Below are positions 9,307-16,289 of a stretch of 64,000 nucleotides of DNA, piece by piece. Numbering within the stretch: the stretch's first letter is position 1; the number at the start of each line of letters is the position of its first letter. The notes beneath the pieces are model-generated. The model worked only from the letters and a program-made list of their open reading frames with translations. It was not told the DNA's origin and made no database searches. Made by a program: the position numbers and the translations under genes. Origin of the DNA: CAYFWF01 sp964346815 (GTDB lineage Bacteria; Acidobacteriota; Aminicenantia; Aminicenantales; Aminicenantaceae); NCBI GenBank assembly GCA_964346815.1, contig CAYFWF010000021.1, forward strand, positions 20,173 to 84,172, given 5' to 3'.

Positions 9307-12126
9307 ATGCCTTCGAAATGGAGATTGCTTGGATTTATTTTAGTTCTTGCACTTTTAGTGCCGATCGGGTGCAAGCAGAAGGCCGCCGAAGAAGCCGAGC
9401 TCAAGATCGATTATGAAAAATACACTCTCGAGAACGGACTGGATGTCGTCCTTCATGAAGACAGATCCGATCCCATCGCAGCCGCTGCGGTTCAATATCA
9501 TGTCGGTTCCAACAGGGAAGAACCAGGCCGCACTGGCTTTGCCCATCTGTTCGAGCACATGATGTTCCAGGAGTCCCAGCACGTGGGGCAGGACCAGTTT
9601 TTCAAGAAGATTCAAGAAGCAGGAGGCACGCTCAATGGGGGAACAAGTCGAGACGGCACCATTTATTTCCAGGTCGTTCCTGAAAACGCCCTGGAGATGG
9701 TCCTCTGGCTTGAGGCAGACCGATTGGGTTTTTTAACGCCCACCATCACTCAGGAAGCCTTTGCCAATCAGCAAAGCGTGGTAAAGAACGAGAAAAGACA
9801 GGGGGAGAACCGGCCCTATGGCTACACAACACATATCATCGGAAAGCTGCTCTATCCTGAAAACCACCCGTACAACTGGACCGTGATAGGATCTATGGAG
9901 GATCTCACCCTAGCCACTCTGAAGGATGTCCATCGATTCCATCAAAAGTGGTATCGGCCCAACAACGCCACACTGGTTGTGGCAGGCGATTTCGATTGGA
10001 AACAAACAAAGGGATGGATAGAGAAATATTTTGGCGAGATAGAAACTGGGGAATCGGTCGAAGATCCCAAACCGCAGCCAGTTACGCTCGATGAGATCAA
10101 AATGGCTTATTGGGAGGACAAATTTGCCAAATCCCCTGAATTGAACATGGTGATCCCGACTATAGAGCAGTATCATTCTGATTCCTATGCTTTGAGCTTT
10201 TTGGGGCGGTTGTTTTCCTATGGAAAAAAAGCACCGCTCTATAAGGTCATCGTCGAAGAGAAAAAGCTTGCGCCTTCGGTTTCAGGATTCCAGATGAGCA
10301 ATGAGATTGCCGGGGAATTTCGCATTCGAATCCGGACCTTCCCGGATGTCGATCTCGACGATGTCAAGGAAGCCATTTTCGAGAGCTTTCAGAGATTAGA
10401 AACAGAATCCTTCACTGAAGAGGATGTGGAGCGCATCAAAGCAGGACTGGAAACTAATTTTTACAATGGCATGTCCAGCATTCTCTATAAATCTTTCCAG
10501 CTTGCCCGGTACAACGAATATGCCGGCTCTCCGGGATATATCACAGCAGATCTTGAAAAATTAAAGGCTGTGACCAAGGAAGATATTCTGCGAGTTTATG
10601 AAACATACATCAGGGACAAACCCTATGTGATGACGAGTTTTGTACCCAAGGGCCAGTTGGATTTGACCGTCCAAGGATCGGGACCGTTCACTATCGTCGA
10701 GGAGGCGGCAGAGGCTGAGAAAATTGCAGCGGAGAGGCCAGTGGAAGAACTCGAGATCGAGCCGATCCCGACATCTTTTGACCGAAGCGTGGAACCTCTC
10801 AAAGGCCCTGATCCGGAGATTGTCCTCCCTTCAATCTGGCAGGATGAATTATCCAACGGAATGAGGATTTTCGGGATCGAACACACGGAACTGCCCCTTG
10901 TCCAATCCTCTATCACCATCAAAGGCGGACAATTGTTGGACGATATAAAAAAGGTCGGTGTGGCCAATCTGATTACAGATATGATGATGGAAGGAACGAA
11001 GAACAAAACACCGCTTGAGCTGGAGGAGGCTATCGAGGAGTTAGGCGCCAATATCTATATGTACACGGGCCGTGAAGACATCACTATGAGTGTAAACTGT
11101 TTGTCTTCCAAGTTTGATGAGGTGTACCGGCTTGTGGAAGAAATCCTCTTGGAACCGCGATGGGACGAGAAGGAATTCGAACGGATCAAGAAACAGACTA
11201 TCGAGACCATCAATCGCAGCAAAGTCAATCCGAGTGCAGTTGCTCGGGATGTTTTTAACAGACTTATCTATGGCGATAATCACATCTTCGGCATTTCGAC
11301 TTTAGGAACCAAGGAATCGGTCGAGTCCATTACCATCGAAGACTTGAAAGCTTACTACGAAAAGAGCTTCTCTCCTTCCGTCGCTCATATGATAATTGTC
11401 GGCAATATTTCCCATGGGGCTGTTGTGGATACGTTTCGATCCCTCGAAGAGAAATGGGCAGCCAAGGAGGTCTCCTTCCCGGAGTATGAACTGCCAGCTC
11501 CCCCGGAGAAACCAATGGTCTATTTTGTGGATATGCCGGGAGCTCGTCAGTCGGTGATCAACATCGGAAATCTTTCCTTGCCCGCGACAGATCCAGATTA
11601 CTACCCCGCTTTTGTCATGAATTACAAACTGGGAGGAAGCTTCAACGGATTTGTTAACCTCGTCTTGAGAGAAGAGAAAGGCTATACATATGGAGCTCGA
11701 ACATTTTTCAGGGGATATCTCAATCCTGGAAGCTTTACTGCCTCTTCCTCGGTTCAATCCACTGCTACGCAGGAATCGGTTCAGATCTTCAGAGATTTGA
11801 TGTTGAAATACCGGGAGGGAATCGCTCCAGAAGATTTAACGTTCACCAAGGATGCCCTGGTCAAATCCAATGCCCGGAATTTCGAAACTCTCGGTAGATT
11901 GCTGGGGATGCTGGACAATATAGCAACCTATGGTCGTCCTTTGGATTACATCAAGCAACGGGAAGAATTCGTCAGGAATTTGACCTTAGAACAACATAAA
12001 GAATTGGCACAAAAATACATCCATCCAGAAAGAATGATCTATCTCATCGTTGGTGATGCCGCCACCCAGCTGGAACCCTTGGAAGAGTTGGGGCTGGGTG
12101 AGCCGATCCTCATCGAGCAGAAATAA
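9307..12126 (+). CDS. M16-family zinc protease, lipoprotein
   Basis: 939 residues: a fused double-size M16 (insulinase/pitrilysin) protease. The N-terminus has a lipoprotein signal (hydrophobic 7-20, then VPIGC with Cys22), so it should be anchored at the periplasmic or outer-membrane face. The N-terminal half carries the inverted zinc motif HLFEH (His80, Glu83, His84) and the distal Glu in VVKNEKRQ (about 162). The C-terminal half (from about 500) is the second M16 unit, which lacks HxxEH and probably closes the substrate chamber (RxxxY-like region REEKGYTYGARTFF near 795). It probably degrades peptides or signal peptides outside the cytoplasm. It is followed by a hairpin terminator and a convergent gene, so it is monocistronic. 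Confidence 0.93.
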   Translation: MPSKWRLLGFILVLALLVPIGCKQKAAEEAELKIDYEKYTLENGLDVVLHEDRSDPIAAAAVQYHVGSNREEPGRTGFAHLFEHMMFQESQHVGQDQFFKKIQEAGGTLNGGTSRDGTIYFQVVPENALEMVLWLEADRLGFLTPTITQEAFANQQSVVKNEKRQGENRPYGYTTHIIGKLLYPENHPYNWTVIGSMEDLTLATLKDVHRFHQKWYRPNNATLVVAGDFDWKQTKGWIEKYFGEIETGESVEDPKPQPVTLDEIKMAYWEDKFAKSPELNMVIPTIEQYHSDSYALSFLGRLFSYGKKAPLYKVIVEEKKLAPSVSGFQMSNEIAGEFRIRIRTFPDVDLDDVKEAIFESFQRLETESFTEEDVERIKAGLETNFYNGMSSILYKSFQLARYNEYAGSPGYITADLEKLKAVTKEDILRVYETYIRDKPYVMTSFVPKGQLDLTVQGSGPFTIVEEAAEAEKIAAERPVEELEIEPIPTSFDRSVEPLKGPDPEIVLPSIWQDELSNGMRIFGIEHTELPLVQSSITIKGGQLLDDIKKVGVANLITDMMMEGTKNKTPLELEEAIEELGANIYMYTGREDITMSVNCLSSKFDEVYRLVEEILLEPRWDEKEFERIKKQTIETINRSKVNPSAVARDVFNRLIYGDNHIFGISTLGTKESVESITIEDLKAYYEKSFSPSVAHMIIVGNISHGAVVDTFRSLEEKWAAKEVSFPEYELPAPPEKPMVYFVDMPGARQSVINIGNLSLPATDPDYYPAFVMNYKLGGSFNGFVNLVLREEKGYTYGARTFFRGYLNPGSFTASSSVQSTATQESVQIFRDLMLKYREGIAPEDLTFTKDALVKSNARNFETLGRLLGMLDNIATYGRPLDYIKQREEFVRNLTLEQHKELAQKYIHPERMIYLIVGDAATQLEPLEELGLGEPILIEQK

Positions 12127-12138
12127 AACTGGCCAGGT

Positions 12139-12155
12139 CCTATTCCCTGAATAGG
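12139..12155 (+). terminator. Hairpin terminator between convergent genes
   Basis: CCTATTC (12139-12145) and GAATAGG (12149-12155) form a perfect 7-bp stem with a 3-nt loop, followed by a T-rich GAGTTTGTT. It lies 12 bp after the M16 protease stop. Confidence 0.45.
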
Positions 12156-12176
12156 GAGTTTGTTCAAAAGTCTGTG

Positions 12177-12881
12177 CTAAAGTTCATACAGATAGGAGCC
12201 TTTCTTGATGATGTGTTTTCCTTCCTTTCCCATGCAAAAGAGAAGATCGAGGGCTGAGAGCTTTCTTATGAATTTACCCCAGAACTGCGGATACGGAGGC
12301 GGTTCATAACGCAGCAAAAGAATCTTGATGTTTTCTTTTTTGAATTGATCACAGTCAATGGACTTATCTGAAAAGTAGGGCAGGAGGACTTCCTTCGCAT
12401 TCAGTTCTCTGGCCAGGCAGACGAGAAGCGCTGTTCCTTTCTCTTCGATTCCAAGTTCTGACTGCAGGGTGAAATTTTTGTCGATCTCCAACTCTTCTTT
12501 GATGATCTTCGAGAGTGTCATGACTAAATGGATGAATTTTTCGTCACGGGTTCCCACAGCCGCCTTTATTTTCTCGAACACAGGGAAAAAATAGATGGAT
12601 TTCACGTAGAAGTGGTAGAGTGTCAGCAGAAAATCTTTGGCCCATCGCTCTTTTTCATAGAGCTGGAGGTCTTTGATCCTTTGACGACCCCTCCCTTTTC
12701 TTTTGAGCGGGACAGAAATCCAGACTTCACCATTTGGACCTTTGATCCGGTTCCTGTTGACATAGGTAAATCCCCTGGCCAGCAGGGTGTCGTCCAGCAG
12801 GACCATTTTGTCCGAGTGCATCAGCCGGGCAAAGAATCCTCCCCATGGGATGAAGGATGGCTGGTTGAAGCTGATTCGCAT
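12177..12881 (-). CDS. WbqC-family protein
   Basis: 234 residues matching the WbqC-like family (PF08889 type). The diagnostic N-terminus is MRISFNQPSFIPWGGFFARL, followed by DDTLLARGFTYVNRNRIKGPNG and WISVPLKRKGRG. A middle helical part contains WAKDFLLTLYHFYVKS, and a later segment has ELGIEEKGTALLVCLARELNA. Family members occur in O-antigen or surface-glycan clusters and in amino-sugar pathways, but the reaction is not established. No glycan genes surround it here. It is transcribed convergently with the M16 protease. The ribosome site is weak. A REP-like element (12926-12985) lies just upstream. Confidence 0.85.
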   Translation of the reverse strand: MRISFNQPSFIPWGGFFARLMHSDKMVLLDDTLLARGFTYVNRNRIKGPNGEVWISVPLKRKGRGRQRIKDLQLYEKERWAKDFLLTLYHFYVKSIYFFPVFEKIKAAVGTRDEKFIHLVMTLSKIIKEELEIDKNFTLQSELGIEEKGTALLVCLARELNAKEVLLPYFSDKSIDCDQFKKENIKILLLRYEPPPYPQFWGKFIRKLSALDLLFCMGKEGKHIIKKGSYLYEL

Positions 12882-12925
12882 TATTCGTATTTATTAATGA
12901 ACGGTGCTTCAAATTATCCTATCAA

Positions 12926-12985
12926 GGAGCGAAGTAAAGTGACAATCTCATTGATTGAGATCGCCACTCTTCGCCCGCGATGACA
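12926..12985. repeat. REP/MITE-like element, compact copy B
   Basis: GGAGCGAAGTAAAGTGACAATCTC (positions 12926-12949) is followed by a short loop and then its imperfect complement, ending CGCGATGACA (12976-12985). The terminal TGTCATCGCG (read on the minus strand) is identical to the left end of the element at 7960. The palindromic centre joins the two arms directly, with about 7 bp between them. It lies in the gap upstream of the WbqC gene and contains no ORF. Confidence 0.6.
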
Positions 12986-13015
12986 CAATTATTTGCTTGG
13001 TTGACTGTTACACGC

Positions 13016-14161
13016 TCAGATGATCTCCAGGTCGTCTTTACTGGGGAGCTTGGGGAATTCGGCATGAGGCTCTTTTTGATACCAGAAGGCAACCGATGAG
13101 ATGTCGTCCTGAAGCGGGAGATACCGCCCGCCAGAGCGCCAGCCCAGGGCCTGGATTGTGACACGGAGGTCTTGCTCGAAACGGACAGGGTCCATGATGT
13201 GCCAGCGGTACAATCCGAATCTCTGCTGGGACTGCCACTGGCCGTCTGGAATGATCACCTGAGGCATTCCGGCATAGGGAGTGTTGTATTCTTTGTATTT
13301 CCCATCCACCGTGAATCCGTATGAACCACAGAAATAGTCTTCGGTTCCCGTTCCGCAAATGGTCGGAAATTCTTTATCCCCGTCGATATAGAATTTGATC
13401 TCTCCTTCTCCCCACCAGCCGGTATTGTTGGCCTGCCAGCACATGTATGTCCCGACAAAATGACCCCATCCTTTGAGACCATCGATGATGGTGTAGACCG
13501 ATTTGTAGGGCAGAGGATTGCTCCGCCGGAATTGGGCATGGAAATAGGCGGCATCATCTGGAATCTCGGTGAGCGTGTAGTTAATCTGATAATAAAGAGT
13601 CATTTTCTTCTCATCCAGATTTTCCATTGTGACCTTGCACGATTTCCGGAACGGCATGACCCAGTAGCAGTTCAGGCCGCTTCCAGGATTGACACAGACA
13701 GGAAGGGAAGAGACCTGGGCGAACTTTCCCCAGCCGCATGCGAAAAAATCACCCACAGGCACTTCTACGGATGGCTCTTCCTCGCCGTCCCAGTAAAACC
13801 TCAGGATGGAGTAACGCCAGTTGCCTGAGGGCGTCATCCAGATCTGCTGGATGGCACCAGGCCCGTCGATCTCGGCCAGAACATAAGTCTGATTCGGCTC
13901 GATGTGGATATATGGAGAGACTTTCCAGCCCTGCCCGAGGTCTCGCGCAGCATTTTTTGCCAGCCCGTCCACTGACATTCCACCCTTTCCTTTTTCTCCA
14001 GTGAAATTTTCAGGACTTATGGACCGCGACTTGGCGTGAGATAGACGATACAAGTTGCCGAGATTGAGATAGAGTCCGTCAAACACTTCGTCCTCCGCAG
14101 CGTACAAAACCAGGGCGACGAGCATCACGGCCAGTGTGATGATCATCCATTTTCTCTTCAT
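13016..14161 (-). CDS. DUF2961 / glycoside hydrolase family 172-like exported protein
   Basis: 381 residues with an N-terminal signal-anchor (residues 3-21), so it is probably periplasmic. The body matches the DUF2961 family (now GH172): SRSISPENFTGEKGKGG near 45, IDGPGAIQQIWMTPSG, FYWDGEEEPSVEVPVGDFF, GSGLNCYWVMPF, TICGTGTEDYFCGSYGF and GLYRWHIMDPVRF. GH172 enzymes include difructose-dianhydride synthases/hydrolases and alpha-arabinofuranosidases, and two conserved carboxylates act near GTGTEDYF. A perfect AGGAGG lies 7 bases before ATG 14161. It likely trims a furanosidic glycan. The substrate cannot be told. No transporter or other glycosidase is adjacent. Confidence 0.85.
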   Translation of the reverse strand: MKRKWMIITLAVMLVALVLYAAEDEVFDGLYLNLGNLYRLSHAKSRSISPENFTGEKGKGGMSVDGLAKNAARDLGQGWKVSPYIHIEPNQTYVLAEIDGPGAIQQIWMTPSGNWRYSILRFYWDGEEEPSVEVPVGDFFACGWGKFAQVSSLPVCVNPGSGLNCYWVMPFRKSCKVTMENLDEKKMTLYYQINYTLTEIPDDAAYFHAQFRRSNPLPYKSVYTIIDGLKGWGHFVGTYMCWQANNTGWWGEGEIKFYIDGDKEFPTICGTGTEDYFCGSYGFTVDGKYKEYNTPYAGMPQVIIPDGQWQSQQRFGLYRWHIMDPVRFEQDLRVTIQALGWRSGGRYLPLQDDISSVAFWYQKEPHAEFPKLPSKDDLEII

Positions 14162-14260
14162 AGAATACCTCCTTTCGATAGACTGATTTGATGGGATTGA
14201 TGAGGCGGAAAAGAATTCTTCTCCATATCATGCTTGATTGTATGTCACTGTATAATTCTC

Positions 14261-14276
14261 TATCAAAATCTTGATA
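14261..14276. promoter_or_regulatory. Perfect 6-bp palindrome in a divergent intergenic region (operator candidate)
   Basis: TATCAA-AATC-TTGATA at 14261-14276 lies 100 bp before the GH172 gene, in the 416-bp gap 14162-14577. Apart from this and the -10 box at 14550, no gene or other clear element is visible in that gap. Confidence 0.3.
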
Positions 14277-14549
14277 AATTTTCAATGTCCCTGAAAACCG
14301 AAAGAAAGACTGTTTTCAATACCTGGATTGCTTTTGGATTCTGCTGAAAATGAAGACTGAATTTATGAAGCTAAGGGGAGCATTTGCACCAACCCCCATT
14401 CTGCTGATTCGGCAAAATGAGAGCCGACTCCCAACAACGGCAGAGGTAGTAGAATTTTTACTACTCTGGGTAATAGTAAATATAATCTTACAATCACCTT
14501 TTGTCAATCACTTTTTTGGGCTTTTTATAGTTTTTTCCTGGAGATCCGA

Positions 14550-14570
14550 TATAATGTTCCAATGGGAGGA
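14550..14570 (+). promoter_or_regulatory. -10 box and ribosome site that fix the start of the RHH-like gene
   Basis: TATAAT at 14550-14555 is followed by GGGAGGA at 14564-14570 and then GTG at 14578. Transcription would begin near 14562, so the 76 upstream codons that stay open (from 14350) cannot be part of the protein. Confidence 0.5.
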
Positions 14571-14577
14571 CGTAAAA

Positions 14578-14892
14578 GTGTTAAAAAAGTACCAAGTCCT
14601 GATACCGGAATGGCTGGAAGAGTATATTAAGTATTTAGCAGAGAAATATGATTTGAGTTTTTCCGAGATTATACGATCAGAGGTCTGTTTTTCCATTATC
14701 TGTACCGTCACACATTTTTTTCCAGAGTTTAAATCGAGTCTGAAGCCTCAAGAGCTTCTGGAATTAGCGAAGGAAAGATTAGAAAAAGGTATTGAGGGAG
14801 AAGAAATGCACCGGCTGCTGTCCAAGGTGTACTTTGAGGCGAGAAAAGCCGTGGAACACAGACTTTCCAAGGAATCCCCAAAAAAGAAATAA
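14578..14892 (+). CDS. Small protein with ribbon-helix-helix-like N-terminus
   Basis: 104 residues from a GTG start. The N-terminal 40 residues (KKYQVLIPEWLEEYIKYLAEKYDLSFSEIIRSEV) have the strand-helix-turn-helix pattern of CopG/MetJ-like ribbon-helix-helix DNA-binding proteins, with VLIP as the beta strand. The rest is helical and ends in a basic tail (KESPKKK). The start is set by GGGAGGA 7 bases before GTG 14578 and a TATAAT at 14550. A frame open to ATG 14350 would read through this promoter and is rejected. No toxin-like partner is adjacent; a lipoprotein gene follows 214 bp downstream. A regulatory role is inference from fold pattern only. Confidence 0.55.
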   Translation: MLKKYQVLIPEWLEEYIKYLAEKYDLSFSEIIRSEVCFSIICTVTHFFPEFKSSLKPQELLELAKERLEKGIEGEEMHRLLSKVYFEARKAVEHRLSKESPKKK

Positions 14893-15106
14893 AGTCTTGA
14901 GGAAAAAGAATCCCTGTCCCAAGCCTGGAGTATGGATCTCACTCGTTTTGCTTTTCGCAGCTTTTTTTCCCAAAGCTCTCTCCATATAAGGTGTGATCGA
15001 AGGGCGAGATGAGTTTCTTGAGAAAGCCATAGAAGTTGTGACTCAAGAGGAAATTTGTATCTTTTAATAGGTTCATATCGATAAGACAGTTTTTAAGAGA
15101 AGTAAA

Positions 15107-15946
15107 ATGGTTGATAGAAGATCAGTCTTGGTGATCGCTCTTAGTATAGTTTCTTTTCTTTGCAGCTGCAGTAAGGAACCTCAATACGGCACCCAAAATC
15201 CTGAGCCTTCGATTCCAGTGACTTTGTTCTTCGATATCTTCAATCACACCCAGGGCTTTCTCAAAAGCTTTGAAAAAATTATGCACAGCCATGAAGATCT
15301 CACCATACGGATTATGGATCTTGGCATCGAAGGCGTGGACGAGGAAAGGATTGTCATCAGAAAGGGAAGATTCGGTGAGCGGGTGGCCCTCAGCAAAACC
15401 GGAGAAGTGACTTTTAAAGCTCCCGACAGCAATCAGAAATTCACTGTCTATTTGATGAACGCATCCAGCGGTGCCGACTACAAAAAAGTGGATACATGGA
15501 TTGACTCCAACCAGGGAATCCTTGAATATACCCCCAATATGAAATGGTGTCGAGAAGACAGGAACAATTTTGGAGGTCCGGAAGATGTCATCCAGGACGC
15601 CTTCGATCAACTGAACCAGGCGTTGGATTATTCCTGGGCCAAATACGGCAGCTTTCAGAGATCCAACCAGGAGAAGGAAAGCCATTTCGGAGTTGGGTAT
15701 GGATTTTGTCGAAACCAGTTTGGCTGGCACAGCCCTTACTGGGCGGGTGTGAATCCTGAGCACTGCGGCACCTATAAAGTGCGTCTATCGACTTTTCTTG
15801 AGGAACTTTTCGAGCTTGTCACTCGGCTGGACGATATCGGAGGGAAAGATACGGCCGGAATAATAACACACGGAGATACTGGCGAGTTTAATGATATCGG
15901 TAGAGATCTTTTAGCTTATGTATTTGTCAAGGACGGTAAGCGTTGA
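15107..15946 (+). CDS. Hypothetical lipoprotein
   Basis: 279 residues, not recognised. The first 24 residues look like a lipoprotein signal: basic MVDRR, hydrophobic VLVIALSIVSFL, then CSC with Cys24 as likely acylation site (the lipobox LCSC is slightly atypical). The mature part is mixed alpha/beta, with several aromatic- and Cys-containing segments in the C-terminal half (MKWCREDRNNFGG, GYGFCRNQFGWHSPYW, NPEHCGTYKVRL), suggesting an extracytoplasmic binding or structural protein. It could form a disulfide between Cys residues in this half. It is followed within 30 bp by a structured terminator region (15975-16064). No operon partner is seen. Confidence 0.7.
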   Translation: MVDRRSVLVIALSIVSFLCSCSKEPQYGTQNPEPSIPVTLFFDIFNHTQGFLKSFEKIMHSHEDLTIRIMDLGIEGVDEERIVIRKGRFGERVALSKTGEVTFKAPDSNQKFTVYLMNASSGADYKKVDTWIDSNQGILEYTPNMKWCREDRNNFGGPEDVIQDAFDQLNQALDYSWAKYGSFQRSNQEKESHFGVGYGFCRNQFGWHSPYWAGVNPEHCGTYKVRLSTFLEELFELVTRLDDIGGKDTAGIITHGDTGEFNDIGRDLLAYVFVKDGKR

Positions 15947-15974
15947 ATCATGTTTATATAGAGATAAAGAAAAT

Positions 15975-16064
15975 GCTGGCTGTCGAGGAATCTAAGCAAC
16001 GGCGAGATGCGAGATTCGCTGTAACTGCTGGCACCTTGCCCAGCCAGCCAAGCAAGGCTTTTTT
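15975..16064 (+). terminator. Intrinsic terminator with an interleaved long-range stem (possible structured 3' leader/UTR)
   Basis: CCTTGC (16034-16039) pairs with GCAAGG (16052-16057) and is followed by C and six T (16059-16064), a good intrinsic terminator. Its loop contains CAGCCAGC (16041-16048), which is perfectly complementary to GCTGGCTG at 15975-15982. The two stems are interleaved, so they are either mutually exclusive or form a pseudoknot. It may simply end the lipoprotein transcript, or be an attenuator. I see no match to riboswitch consensus sequences I know. Confidence 0.55.
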
Positions 16065-16067
16065 AGG

Positions 16068-16094
16068 TTGACAGATCATAGAGCTCGGTACAAT
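16068..16094 (+). promoter_or_regulatory. Candidate promoter upstream of the sensor kinase
   Basis: TTGACA (16068-16073) and TACAAT (16089-16094) with a short 15 bp spacer, directly after the terminator. It would drive the 16290 kinase through a ~190 nt structured leader. The -10 hexamer overlaps the dispersed hairpin repeat that starts at 16074. Confidence 0.35.
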
Positions 16095-16131
16095 CGCCTT
16101 TATGGGTGATATAAGGGGTGATTTTCATGCA
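16074..16131 (+). repeat. Dispersed ~58-bp hairpin element, copy 1
   Basis: It shares GATC, CAATCGCCT, GGG.TGA.T, AAGGGGTGATTT and ATGCA in the same order and spacing with the minus strand at 29954-30011. The core (16092-16123) folds into a hairpin pairing AATCGCC with GGGGTGATT, allowing G-U pairs. No ORF is present. Confidence 0.5.
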
Positions 16132-16174
16132 AAATGGAGAAAGATTCGGCACACAGTCCCAAAATCATCTCTAA

Positions 16175-16202
16175 AATCATCCTTAAAGGTGATTGTCTTT
16201 TT
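16175..16202 (+). terminator. Hairpin with T-run in the sensor-kinase leader
   Basis: AATCATCC/AAGGTGATT (16175-16194) forms an imperfect stem with a tight loop, followed by GTCTTTTT. It resembles the stem of the repeat at 16074. Two AAAATCATC copies (16161-16180) could instead pair with the upstream GGTGAT copies. The remainder of the gap to 16290 shows nothing further. Confidence 0.3.
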
Positions 16203-16289
16203 CAGGGGGAGCTGATACTTATACCAGAGTGAAAAAGACATATTTTTCCTGACTCGGCGAAAAGATTTTCCGATCTATGAGCTTTCAAA

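Noticed and set aside
14350..14577. Upstream extension of the RHH-like gene to ATG 14350
   Set aside because: A TATAAT at 14550 and GGGAGGA at 14564 place the start at GTG 14578.
15975..16064. Known riboswitch classes (TPP, SAM, cobalamin, glycine, cyclic-di-GMP, fluoride)
   Set aside because: None of their core sequence motifs could be found in the region.
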